Assembly: GCF_014385195.1 (NCBI RefSeq)
Contig: NZ_JACRTG010000005.1
Coordinates: 1 to 64,000, forward strand
Direction of reading: 5' to 3'
Length of the DNA stretch: 64,000 nucleotides
Origin: Paratissierella segnis
Lineage (GTDB): Bacteria; Bacillota; Clostridia; Tissierellales; Tissierellaceae
Numbering within the stretch: the first letter of the stretch is position 1; each line of letters starts with the position of its first letter. Shown piece after piece: positions 44,549-53,994 of the stretch. The translations under genes were made by a program, and so were the position numbers. Under the pieces are notes generated by a model that was not told the DNA's origin, did no database searches, and was given only the letters and a program-made list of their open reading frames with translations.

Positions 44549-45965
44549 GGATAGGAGCTATGAAGCCGTAACGGCAAGAAAAGGCGAGATCATGAAGAAG
44601 GCTGTAGGAATTGATTTTGATCAATTCGAATTAGGTGGTTTAGCCTTCGATTATGAAAAAATGATGAGGGAGACCGGTTATTCTATCCAAGAGATTGAAG
44701 AGATTCAAAAAGAAGTAGGCGTTGGAGATACACCTCTTTACGAATTAAGGAATTTAACCGCATTAGCTAGAAAGTGCGCTCCAAAAGGTAAAGGAGCAAG
44801 AATATTTGTAAAAGATGAAGCAGCAAATCCATCCGGAAGTTTTAAAGCAAGACGTGCAGCAACATCAATTTATCATGCAAAGAAATTGGGTTATAAAGGA
44901 GCCATTGCAGCAACTTCCGGAAACTATGGAGCAGCTGTAGCTTCTCAATGTTCTATGAAAGGCTTAAAATCTATTATAGTTCAAGAGTGCTATGATTCAA
45001 GAGGTGTAGGGCAACCGGAAATAATTGAAAAAGCAAGAGCCTGCGAAGCATACGGTGCGGAAGTTGTGCAACTTACTGTAGGACCTGAGCTTTTCTATTC
45101 ATTCTTATTATTGCTTGAAGATACAGGATATTTCAATGCTTCATTATATACTCCGTTTGCTATAGCGGGAGTAGAGACCCTTGGCTATGAATTGGCATTG
45201 GAGTTTAGGGAAAGAGAAGGAAAAGATCCTGATGTTGTTGTTGTAACTAATGCAGGCGGCGGAAATCTTACAGGCACAGCAAGAGGTTTATTAAAAGCTG
45301 GTGCAACAGATACCCGAGTAATAGGTGCAAGTGTTGATTTATCAGGACTTCATATGGCCAGTGATACTCAATTCAACAGAAAATCATTTACAACGGGTCA
45401 TACAGGATTCGGAGTTCCATATGCTACATGGCCGGATAGATCCGATGTTCCTAGATCAGCAGCAAGACCATTAAGATATTTAGATAGATATGTTACTATG
45501 AATCAAGGTACTGTATTTTATATGACTGAATTATTAGCTCAGGTAGAAGGACTAGAGAGAGGTCCTGCTGGAAATACTGCATTATCAGCTGCCTTTAAAC
45601 TTGCTCAAGAAATGGATGAAGACCAAATTATCGTAGTTCAAGAAACGGAATATACCGGAGCTGGTAAGCACATACTTCCGCAGTTAACTTTTGCAAGGGA
45701 AAATGGCATTGAGATTTTAGTAGGTGATCCTACTGAAGAAGTTCCGGGCAAAAACATTATTTTGCCTAAAGATCCTAGTTATGTACAAATCAAAGATTTA
45801 GATGTTGATAAGTTAAAATTATCATTAATTAAACATAGTGTCAAAAACACAGGTACAACTAAGGTAAATAAAAATGATATAGAATTTTTAATAGCTGAAA
45901 CTAAATCCAATGAAGAATTTGTTAGAAAAGCACTTACGGATTTAAAGGTTTCAATTGATGCATAG
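44541..45965 (+). CDS. ortB: 2-amino-4-ketopentanoate thiolase, beta subunit (PLP)
   Basis: A 474-residue fold-type-II PLP enzyme, related to threonine synthase and cysteine synthase. The PLP lysine is K102 in PSGSFKARR, and the phosphate-binding loop is TNAGGGNLTGTARG (about 234-247). It carries the catalytic site of the OrtAB thiolase and releases alanine and acetyl-CoA. It starts inside the end of ortA and is followed 9 bp later by oraS. Length and motifs look intact. Confidence 0.92.
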   Translation: MTKDRSYEAVTARKGEIMKKAVGIDFDQFELGGLAFDYEKMMRETGYSIQEIEEIQKEVGVGDTPLYELRNLTALARKCAPKGKGARIFVKDEAANPSGSFKARRAATSIYHAKKLGYKGAIAATSGNYGAAVASQCSMKGLKSIIVQECYDSRGVGQPEIIEKARACEAYGAEVVQLTVGPELFYSFLLLLEDTGYFNASLYTPFAIAGVETLGYELALEFREREGKDPDVVVVTNAGGGNLTGTARGLLKAGATDTRVIGASVDLSGLHMASDTQFNRKSFTTGHTGFGVPYATWPDRSDVPRSAARPLRYLDRYVTMNQGTVFYMTELLAQVEGLERGPAGNTALSAAFKLAQEMDEDQIIVVQETEYTGAGKHILPQLTFARENGIEILVGDPTEEVPGKNIILPKDPSYVQIKDLDVDKLKLSLIKHSVKNTGTTKVNKNDIEFLIAETKSNEEFVRKALTDLKVSIDA

Positions 45966-45974
45966 GAGGAAAAT

Positions 45975-46340
45975 ATGAGTAGAGAAGACGATTTTGATAT
46001 TAGAAGGCAGCATCTTAAGAATCTATCTGAAGAAGAGTTGGAAAGTAGATTCTGGGAACTGGCTGGTAAAATAGTTGATCCGATTATTGAGTTAGCCGAG
46101 AAGCATACAACACCTTCTATAGAAAGAAGTGTCTTGTTAAGAATGGGTTTCTCAAGTCCTGAATCAACGGCGATAGTTGAAAATGCAATTGATAGAGGAC
46201 TGATAGGCAAGGGTGCAGGACATATAGTATATAAATTGGCAAAGGCTAAAAATATTGATTATAGGGATGCAGGATTATCATTAGTTGACGGCGATAGTTG
46301 GGATGAAGTGGTCAGCTTGTTTAAGGGAGGCGCCAATTAA
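45975..46340 (+). CDS. oraS: D-ornithine 4,5-aminomutase, small subunit
   Basis: A 121-residue soluble protein, the small S subunit of D-ornithine aminomutase. Marks: DDFDIRRQHLKNLSEEELESRFW at the start (conserved, interrupted at about residue 25), FSSPESTAIVENAIDRGLIGKG in the middle. It has no cofactor motif and is needed with OraE for activity. TAGGAGG precedes the ATG. Its stop overlaps the oraE start by one base. Confidence 0.92.
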   Translation: MSREDDFDIRRQHLKNLSEEELESRFWELAGKIVDPIIELAEKHTTPSIERSVLLRMGFSSPESTAIVENAIDRGLIGKGAGHIVYKLAKAKNIDYRDAGLSLVDGDSWDEVVSLFKGGAN

Positions 46341-48550
46341 TGGAACTGAAGAGAAATGAAAAACTGGATATTGAAGAGATATTAAATGATCTTGAACATT
46401 ATAGACCCAGAAGAAGAGGCTGGCACTGGAGAGACGGAGCAAACGAGAAACGACAGATGGGTAAATTTGAATTCTATGAAACATCAGACCCTTTAAAGCA
46501 AAGTCAACCATTGCCTGCTGCAAAATACTTTTCCAATATAGATCCTCAGCCATCACCGGTTATTACTACGGAGATAGCATCAGGTAGATTTGAGGATGAT
46601 ATAAGAAGAATGAGAATGGCCGCTTGGCATGGTGCAGATCACTTGATGGTTATCAGAACTGCCGGACAATCCCATTTTGACGGATTAATCGAAGGAACTC
46701 CTCAAGGAGTTGGCGGTATCCCCATAACGAGAAAACAAGTTAGAGCCCAAAGAAAGGCAATTGATGCTATAGAAGATGAAGTCGGCAGACCGATAAACTA
46801 TCATAGTTACGTATCAGGCGTTGCCGGACCGGAAATTGCAGTAATGTTTGCTGAAGAAGGGGTTAACGGAGCTCATCAAGATCCGCAATATAATGTTCTT
46901 TACAGAAATATTAACATGGTGAGGTCATTTGTAGATGCAGCTGAAGCTAAGAGTGTAATGGCTTGGGCAGACATGGCCCAAATCGACGGCGCTCATAATG
47001 CCAATGCAACTGCAAGAGAAGCATGGAAAGTAATGCCGGAACTAATGGTACAGCATGCTATTAATTCCATATTTTCCGTTAAAGTCGGCATGAAAAAAGA
47101 AAATATTTGCCTTTCAACGGTGCCGCCGACAGCACCGCCTGCGCCATGTATGAGAATAGATTTACCATATGCGGTAGCATTAAGAGAATTGTTTAGAGAA
47201 TATAGAATGCGCGCACAACAAAATACAAAATATATGGAGTCTTCCACAAGAGAAGCAACGGTAACACATGTATTGAATCTGCTAATTTCGGAATTGACCA
47301 GTGCTGATATTCAATCAACCATTACACCTGATGAGGGAAGAAATGTCCCATGGCATATTTACAATATTGAAGCTGTAGATACTGCTAAACAGGCTTTTAC
47401 AGGCATGGATGGGCTTAAGGAAATGGTTGAAATTAAAAGAGATGGTGAATTAGGAACAAAGGTACGTGAACTAAAAGAAAGAGCAGTTCTGTTCATGGAA
47501 GAAATATTAGAAGTAGGCGGATATTTTAAGGCTGTAGAAGAAGGATTTTTTGTTGACTCCGGACAGTATCCTGAAAGGAACGGAGACGGCATCATCAGAA
47601 AGAGTGATGCCGGCGTAGGTGTAGGCACGGTATATGAAAGAGACGAAGATTATATGGCGCCGGTTACAGCGCACTTTGGCTACAACAACGTTCAACAATA
47701 TGATCCGAGTTTGGTTGATGACCCTGCAAAATTAATAGGCGGGGGAACCTTTGAGGATCCTTCAAAGATTATTTATATTGATGAATTGGATGATACAGAT
47801 AATGTAAATGTAAGGCTTAAAGAAGTTGAAGAATTAAGAAAGTCTTCTAAGATAAAACCTGAAATGGAATGGATGGGTGATGGTATTGTCCACACTACTA
47901 TGTTCCTGCCAACTGATGAGAGAACTGCAGAATTTGCAGCTATTGAAATAGGAAAGAAATTAGGACTTGTGGATGTGGAAGTAATCCACAAAGAAATAAT
48001 GCAAGAAGCGGAAGGTACAAGAGTAGAGATCAAAGGCAGAGTGGACTTTACAATTGATTTGGATAAATTAGTTATACCTCCAAAACCTGAGATAATGACT
48101 GAAGATGAAATCAGGAATGATATCAAGGCTCATCCAATGAAGATAGTTGCAGCTACTGTAGGGGAAGATGAGCACTCAGTTGGATTAAGAGAGATTATAG
48201 ATATCAAGCATGGCGGAATTGAAAAATATGGTATAGAATGTCATATGCTTGGGACATCCGTTCCTGTAGAAAAATTGGTAGATGCCGCTATAGAATTGAA
48301 AGCTGATGCAATATTAGCTTCAGCCATTATATCTCATGATGATATCAACTATAAGAATATGCAGAAATTAAATGAAATAGCTATAGAAAAAGGAATCAGA
48401 GACAAGGTAATTGTAATAGCAGGCGGTACTCAAGTTTCTAATGAATTGGCTGTTAAAACCGGAGTAGATGCCGGGTTCGGTAGGGGAACCAAGGGAGAAC
48501 AGGTAGCCACATTCTTAGTAAAGAAGAGACGTGAAATGCATGCTAGTTAA
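46340..48550 (+). CDS. oraE: D-ornithine 4,5-aminomutase, large subunit (B12/PLP)
   Basis: A 736-residue enzyme with an N-terminal TIM barrel and a C-terminal Rossmann domain for adenosylcobalamin. The B12 motif is D-E-H612-S-V-G with the later AGG (VIAGGTQVS); K623 lies exactly 11 residues after H612, which is the spacing between the Co-binding His and the PLP lysine known for the C. sticklandii enzyme (H618 and K629, from memory). It converts D-ornithine to 2,4-diaminopentanoate by 1,2-amino migration. Needs both PLP and B12; no B12 riboswitch is seen before the operon. Confidence 0.93.
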   Translation: MELKRNEKLDIEEILNDLEHYRPRRRGWHWRDGANEKRQMGKFEFYETSDPLKQSQPLPAAKYFSNIDPQPSPVITTEIASGRFEDDIRRMRMAAWHGADHLMVIRTAGQSHFDGLIEGTPQGVGGIPITRKQVRAQRKAIDAIEDEVGRPINYHSYVSGVAGPEIAVMFAEEGVNGAHQDPQYNVLYRNINMVRSFVDAAEAKSVMAWADMAQIDGAHNANATAREAWKVMPELMVQHAINSIFSVKVGMKKENICLSTVPPTAPPAPCMRIDLPYAVALRELFREYRMRAQQNTKYMESSTREATVTHVLNLLISELTSADIQSTITPDEGRNVPWHIYNIEAVDTAKQAFTGMDGLKEMVEIKRDGELGTKVRELKERAVLFMEEILEVGGYFKAVEEGFFVDSGQYPERNGDGIIRKSDAGVGVGTVYERDEDYMAPVTAHFGYNNVQQYDPSLVDDPAKLIGGGTFEDPSKIIYIDELDDTDNVNVRLKEVEELRKSSKIKPEMEWMGDGIVHTTMFLPTDERTAEFAAIEIGKKLGLVDVEVIHKEIMQEAEGTRVEIKGRVDFTIDLDKLVIPPKPEIMTEDEIRNDIKAHPMKIVAATVGEDEHSVGLREIIDIKHGGIEKYGIECHMLGTSVPVEKLVDAAIELKADAILASAIISHDDINYKNMQKLNEIAIEKGIRDKVIVIAGGTQVSNELAVKTGVDAGFGRGTKGEQVATFLVKKRREMHAS

Positions 48551-49916
48551 TTTACTTGTAGCTGAAATCGGATCAACAACTACGGTAATGAATGCTTTTG
48601 GCAGTTTTGACTCATGCCCTAAATTTTTAGGGCAGGGTCAAGCCCCTACCACAGTTAATGAAGAAGATGTAAATATAGGACTTAGAAATGCGATAGAAGA
48701 CTTAAAACGGAATTTAAATTCAGATGATATAGAATATGATGAGCTCATAGCAACGTCTTCTGCAGCCGGCGGTTTGAAGATGACGGTGCATGGTCTTGTA
48801 TATGATATGACAGTAAGGGCTGCAAAAGAAGCGGCGTTAGGTGCCGGAGCCAATATAAAGATGATTACTTCCGGTAAGCTTAGGAAATCAGACATTAGAA
48901 AAATTATTGATATAAAGCCAAATATAATCTTGATTGCCGGCGGGGTAGATTACGGAGAGAGAGAGACTGCACTTCATAACAGTGAAATGATTGCTGAAGC
49001 AGGAATAAATGCTCCTGTAATTTATGCAGGAAATATCGAAAACAGAGAAGATGTGAAGGATATTTTTGAGGATAAAGGAATTGAGCTATATATAGTAGAT
49101 AACGTTTATCCCAGAATAGATGAATTGAATATTGAACCCACCAGAGCAGTAATACAAAATGTTTTCGAAAAACATATCATTCATGCTCCGGGAATGGAAA
49201 AAATCAGAGAAATGGTTACCGGAAATATAATGCCTACTCCGGGAGCGGTTATGGAAGCAAGCAAGCTTTTGTATGAAGATATCGGAGATTTAGTTACAAT
49301 AGATGTAGGTGGCGCTACAACGGATATACATTCTGTTACTGATGAAAGCGAAGAAATATCTAGGATATTATTAAGTCCGGAGCCAAAAGCAAAAAGGACA
49401 GTTGAAGGCGATTTGGGTGTATATGTGAATATGCATAATATAGTTGATTTAATAGGTAAAGAAGAATTGGAAAAAGAACTAAAAATTAGCGCTGAAAAGC
49501 TTGATAATCTTATTAACAATCATAAGCCAATTCCTGAATCCGATGAAGAGAAAGAATTTGTTGAAGCTCTTACACTTCATGCTACATTAACAGCTATAAA
49601 AAGACACTGCGGACATATTAGACAAATATATGGACCTGGGGGCAAAAAGACAATTGCAGAGGGTAAAGATTTGACGAGGACTCAATATATAATCGGTACC
49701 GGAGGAGCTCTGACCAGATTGCCTAAAAGAGTAGAAATTTTAAAACAAATAGCTAAAAACGCTAATGATACAGAATTATTGCCAAATACAGAAGCTACAA
49801 TTTTAATTGATAACGATTATATAATGGCTTCATTAGGGGTAATGTCTAAGAAGTATCCTGAAATGGCTCTTAGACTATTGAAGAATAGTTTAGGATTTAA
49901 GGAGGAGTCAAAATGA
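48540..49916 (+). CDS. MutL-like (GlmL family) ASKHA ATPase of the ornithine operon
   Basis: A 458-residue protein of the GlmL/MutL family that accompanies B12 mutases, unrelated to the mismatch-repair MutL. It has actin/Hsp70-like nucleotide motifs: VAEIGSTTT at the N-terminus and TIDVGGATTDIHS near residue 258, plus the family motif FLGQGQAPTTV. It sits between oraE and orr, so a role in keeping the aminomutase active (cofactor repair or reactivation) is a reasonable inference, not an established fact. The start is either the ATG at 48540 or the GTG at 48531; both overlap the oraE end. Confidence 0.85.
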   Translation: MLVNLLVAEIGSTTTVMNAFGSFDSCPKFLGQGQAPTTVNEEDVNIGLRNAIEDLKRNLNSDDIEYDELIATSSAAGGLKMTVHGLVYDMTVRAAKEAALGAGANIKMITSGKLRKSDIRKIIDIKPNIILIAGGVDYGERETALHNSEMIAEAGINAPVIYAGNIENREDVKDIFEDKGIELYIVDNVYPRIDELNIEPTRAVIQNVFEKHIIHAPGMEKIREMVTGNIMPTPGAVMEASKLLYEDIGDLVTIDVGGATTDIHSVTDESEEISRILLSPEPKAKRTVEGDLGVYVNMHNIVDLIGKEELEKELKISAEKLDNLINNHKPIPESDEEKEFVEALTLHATLTAIKRHCGHIRQIYGPGGKKTIAEGKDLTRTQYIIGTGGALTRLPKRVEILKQIAKNANDTELLPNTEATILIDNDYIMASLGVMSKKYPEMALRLLKNSLGFKEESK

Positions 49917-50974
49917 CTTATCCAAGACTTATAATTGATACAAAAAAAATTAAACACAATACTGAAACCCTTGTAAACTTAGCTGCAAAAAATGGAATTG
50001 AAGTGGCAGGTGTAACCAAGGTATTTTGTGCTAATAAAGATATAACAAAGGCAATTATTGATGGCGGAGTAAAATATTTGGCGGATTCAAGAATAGAAAA
50101 TATTATAAAGCTAAAAGAATTTGACCTTCCTAAAATACTATTAAGATTACCTATGCTTTCGCAGGCAGATGAGGTTGTTGAATATGCGGATATATCCTTA
50201 AATTCGGAAGTTAAGGTTTTGGAAGCGATTTCAAAATCGGCTATTAAACAAGGGAAAATTCATGGCGTGATTCTAATGGTGGATTTAGGTGATTTAAGAG
50301 AGGGTATATATTGTGGTGAAGAGATTTTTTCAACAATTGATAAAATAAAAGATCTAAAAGGAATTGAATTATTGGGCATAGGCACTAATTTAACATGTTA
50401 TGGAGGGGTCATACCTGATGAAAATAACATAGGAAGACTTGTAAATATCGGAAAGGAAATAGAAAGAAGATATGGTATAAAGCTTCAGATTATTTCCGGA
50501 GGAAATTCCAGTTCAGTTTATCTACTGGGCAGCAAAGCGTTAAATGGGGTCAATAATTTGAGACTCGGGGAGTCCTTAGTCTGCGGGACTGAAACAGCCT
50601 ATGGAAAAAGAATAGATAATACTTATAATGATGCATTTATCCTTGAAGCGGAGATTATTGAGGCTAAGACAAAACCTTCAGTACCAACAGGTAAAATTGG
50701 AATGGATGCCTTTGGGAATACTCCCTCTTATGTAGATAGGGGAATTCGTGAAAGAGCAATTTGCGCTGTAGGAAAACAAGATCTGGATGATACAAGCATT
50801 ATTCCGTTAGACGAAAAAATAATTATATTGGGAGCAAGTTCCGATCATTTAATTGTCGATGTGACAGATAGTGAAACAAATTATCAAACCGGAGATATAA
50901 TAAAGTTTAAACTTAAATACGGCAGCATATTAAAGACTATGACAAGTGCTTACGTTGATAAAAAGATAATCTAA
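49913..50974 (+). CDS. orr: Ornithine racemase (alanine-racemase N-terminal fold)
   Basis: A 353-residue fold-type-III PLP enzyme. The PLP lysine is K36 in GVTKVFCA. Further marks are ISGGNSSSVYLL (about 191-202), the phosphate site, and LRLGESLVCG. It is the amino acid racemase type found with OraSE and should convert L- to D-ornithine, the true substrate of the aminomutase. It overlaps mutL by 4 nt (ATGA). All genes from ord to orr are tightly packed, so it belongs to the same transcript. Confidence 0.9.
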   Translation: MTYPRLIIDTKKIKHNTETLVNLAAKNGIEVAGVTKVFCANKDITKAIIDGGVKYLADSRIENIIKLKEFDLPKILLRLPMLSQADEVVEYADISLNSEVKVLEAISKSAIKQGKIHGVILMVDLGDLREGIYCGEEIFSTIDKIKDLKGIELLGIGTNLTCYGGVIPDENNIGRLVNIGKEIERRYGIKLQIISGGNSSSVYLLGSKALNGVNNLRLGESLVCGTETAYGKRIDNTYNDAFILEAEIIEAKTKPSVPTGKIGMDAFGNTPSYVDRGIRERAICAVGKQDLDDTSIIPLDEKIIILGASSDHLIVDVTDSETNYQTGDIIKFKLKYGSILKTMTSAYVDKKII

Positions 50975-51013
50975 TAGAATCTGATTTTTATCACAATTAT
51001 AAGGAGGGTATAT

Positions 51014-52129
51014 ATGGATAAAAAAAATTATGATCTTGCAGTTGAATTACGTCATGAATTACATGCACATCCTGAACTTTCAAACCAAGAAGTATGGACA
51101 AAACAACATTTAATTGATTTCTTAAAGGAGCATACAAAGCTTGAAATAGTGGATAGAGGCCGCTGGTTTTATGCTGTATACAGAGCTAAAAATGCAAAGG
51201 AGAATATAGCTTTCAGAGCTGACTTCGACGCTCTTCCAATAGATGAGAATCTTGACATTCCATACAATTCAAAGATAAAGGGAGTATCACATAAATGCGG
51301 ACATGACGGACATGCGGCTGCTCTTGCGGGGTTAGCATTGGAAGTAGACCAGAAAGGAGCAGATAAAAATGTTTTTTTCCTGTTCCAGCATGCTGAGGAA
51401 ATAGGAGCCGGAGCTAAGGAAGCTGCAGTATTTATCAAAGAAAATAACATAGATGAAATATTTGCATTTCACAATATGAACGTTGGACCTTTTAAATCTG
51501 TAAATGTTAAGGATGGAACAGTTAATTGCGCTTCGAAAGGTATGGTTATCCATATGGAAGGGGCGCCTTCACATGCCAGCGAACCGGAACGCGGAAAAAA
51601 TCCTTCTTTTGCAATAGCTAAAATAATCGATTCCATTCCTGACTTGATAAATGATAAGAAAAATAAAGGATTGGTATTATGTACCGTTGTTCAAGTCGAT
51701 ATAGGTGAAAGAGCATTTGGAGTAAGTGCAGGCAGAGGGGATCTTTTATTAACCATTCGAGCTTTGTATGAGAATGAACTGATGGCATTACAAAAAAACC
51801 TAGAAGATATTGCTAAGGATCAAGCTGGAAAATATGGATTAAAAGTTAGCTTCGAATATTATGACGAGTTTCCTGAAACAGCTAATTATAAGGAAAGCTC
51901 TGATAAGATAAGAAAAGTTGCAAAAGAGAAGGACTTTGAATTGATTGAACTGAAGGAAGCATTTCGTGGCTCCGATGATTTTGGGCACTTTTTAAAAGAG
52001 ACTAAGGGTGCTTATTGTTATTTAGGAAATGGCGAAGATTATTCGGATGTTCATACTTTTGAATATGATTTTCGTAATGAGTTAATAGAAGTTGCAGTGG
52101 ATCTTTTTGTGGGTATAATTGAGTTATAA
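51014..52129 (+). CDS. M20D-family aminoacylase/amidohydrolase
   Basis: A 371-residue zinc peptidase-like enzyme: ELRHELHAHPELSNQE at the start, RADFDALPI (metal Asp), CGHDGHAAALAG (metal His), QHAEEIGAGA (catalytic and metal Glu) and HTFEYDF near the end. M20D members remove acyl groups from N-acyl amino acids or peptides. It lies 39 bp after orr with AAGGAGGG before its ATG, so it is probably the last gene of the ornithine transcript. An N-acyl-ornithine or acyl-arginine substrate would fit the place (inference). Confidence 0.87.
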   Translation: MDKKNYDLAVELRHELHAHPELSNQEVWTKQHLIDFLKEHTKLEIVDRGRWFYAVYRAKNAKENIAFRADFDALPIDENLDIPYNSKIKGVSHKCGHDGHAAALAGLALEVDQKGADKNVFFLFQHAEEIGAGAKEAAVFIKENNIDEIFAFHNMNVGPFKSVNVKDGTVNCASKGMVIHMEGAPSHASEPERGKNPSFAIAKIIDSIPDLINDKKNKGLVLCTVVQVDIGERAFGVSAGRGDLLLTIRALYENELMALQKNLEDIAKDQAGKYGLKVSFEYYDEFPETANYKESSDKIRKVAKEKDFELIELKEAFRGSDDFGHFLKETKGAYCYLGNGEDYSDVHTFEYDFRNELIEVAVDLFVGIIEL

Positions 52130-52173
52130 TAAAATTTTGTTAACATTGTATTGATTAAATAAAGGAGAATATG

Positions 52174-53835
52174 ATGGTTAAAGATAAAGAGTATATGAAG
52201 AATCTTATTGAAGAAAATCTTCTGGCTTTTGTAGGCACCAGAAGCGATACGAATTCTAAAGAAGAACACAATGTTGAAAAATTTTTTGAAAATTATTTTT
52301 TAAAGCTAGACTATTTTAAGAAACATCCTGAGTATTGTGGTTTGTTTGATATTCCTGGAGATTAGCTGGATAGAAAAATTCCTTGGTGTCTACTAAAAGG
52401 CAAGGGTGATGACACTATTGTATTTATTCATCATCATGACGTTGTAGAAACAAAGGATTATGGTATATTAGAATATTTAAGCTTAAAGCCATATGAATTG
52501 ATGGAAGCTTTCAAGCAAAATAAAATGGAATTGCCAAAGCAGGCTTATGATGATTTAATGAGTGATAAATGGCTATTTGGACGGGGCTGCAGTGATATGA
52601 AGGGCGGGGGCTCAATTCAACTGTCACTTATTGAAGAGTACAGTAAGGAAGAAGATTTTAACGGAAATATTGTCCTGATTTCAGTACCTGATGAAGAAAA
52701 CCTATCAGCTGGAATGAGGGGAGCAACTTATTTATTAAAGGATTTAAAAGAGAAATATAATCTAAATTATATATTGATGCTTAATTCAGAACCACATGAA
52801 AGAGGAAATGATTTAAAGCCTACAATTTATGACGGTTCCATAGGCAAAATTATGCCGGTAGTATATGTACGAGGTAAGCTTGCACATGTTGGTTAGATAT
52901 ATTTGGGCTTAAACCCTATAAATTTACTATCTGAGATCATAAGAAGAACTGAACTTAATCCAAATTTTATAGAAAAAGTCGGGACAACAACAAATCCGCC
53001 ACCAACTTGGTTATATCATAAGGATAGAAAACAAGTTTATGATGTATCACTGCCTATTGCTTCTACAGGGTATATGAGCATATTGCCTCTTAAGAGATCA
53101 CCTATGTCAATAATGGATGAATTAAAAGAGATTTGCAATAGTGCATTTATCCAAGTGATAGATGATATGAATGAAAGCTACAAAACTTATAATAAAATAG
53201 CAGGAACTGAATATGATAAACTTCCATGGGAAGCAAGTGTAAAATTCTATTCAGAATTATATGAAGAAGCTTTAAGAGATTCAGGCAATGAATTTGAAAT
53301 TGCATATTCCAATCTGATGGCTGATATTAAAGATAAGTTTAATTCTAACAAAATATCTACTATAGATGCTTCTAATGCAATTATTGAAAAAACTTTAGAA
53401 TTTGTAAGGGATAAAAACCCATGTGTTATTTTGGCAATAGCACCGCCATATTATCCAAGTACAAATAATAGCTTATTAGGTGAAAAGTCAGAAAAAATTA
53501 ATGAAACCATTAAAAAGCTAAAATTATATGCTAAAGAAAACTTTAATGAAGAATATACAGTACAAAATTATTTTACAGGGATATCAGATTTAAGTTATGC
53601 AATGTTTGTTTCCGACCAAGAAGATATTGATTATATATCTAACAATATGTTAATGTGGAACGATATTTATTATATTCCATTAGAAATAATCAAAGAGTTA
53701 TCAATGCCGGTTATCAATGTTGGACCATTTGGCAGAGACTTGCACAAATATACTGAAAGGGTTTGGAAAGAGGATTTGTTTTATAAAACCCCTCAATTAA
53801 TTGACTTAGTTGTACGAAATATGTTAAATAATTAA
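52174..53835 (+). pseudogene. RocB-like M20 peptidase gene interrupted by two in-frame TAG codons
   Basis: One reading frame runs through 52174-53835 with no shift, but carries TAG at 52363-52365 and TAG at 52894-52896. The conceptual product (about 553 residues) is the same length as the intact paralogue at 53995 and aligns along its whole length: FGRGCSDMKGGGS and VPDEENLSAGM (metal-site segments) and GPFGRDLHKYTERVWK at the end. The TAGs align with K61 and E244 of the paralogue. Start AAAGGAG before the ATG is intact. Most likely a recently broken gene; readthrough is less likely because TAG ends many other genes here. Confidence 0.75.
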
Positions 53836-53994
53836 ATTATCTTTGCTATATAAAAATGAGTCTACAAAAGTAGAATAATAATTCTTATTAACTTATAAAT
53901 AGTAACCTTTTATTTTGGGTATATTAGATATTAAAAATAATCAGATATTTGTATTAAGGATTATTAAATAAAATAAATAGTAGGAGGAATAAGG

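Noticed and set aside
48606..48655. A palindrome (CCCTAAATTTTTAGGG) and a repeat-like stretch inside the MutL-like gene, looking like a repeat element inserted in frame.
   Set aside because: The encoded FLGQGQAPT motif is conserved in the GlmL/MutL family, so the stretch is ordinary coding sequence and the palindrome is coincidental.
52174..53835. Pyrrolysine coding at the two TAG codons.
   Set aside because: TAG is a common normal stop in this window, no pyl genes are in view, and the TAGs align with ordinary Lys and Glu residues in the paralogue. A pseudogene is simpler.
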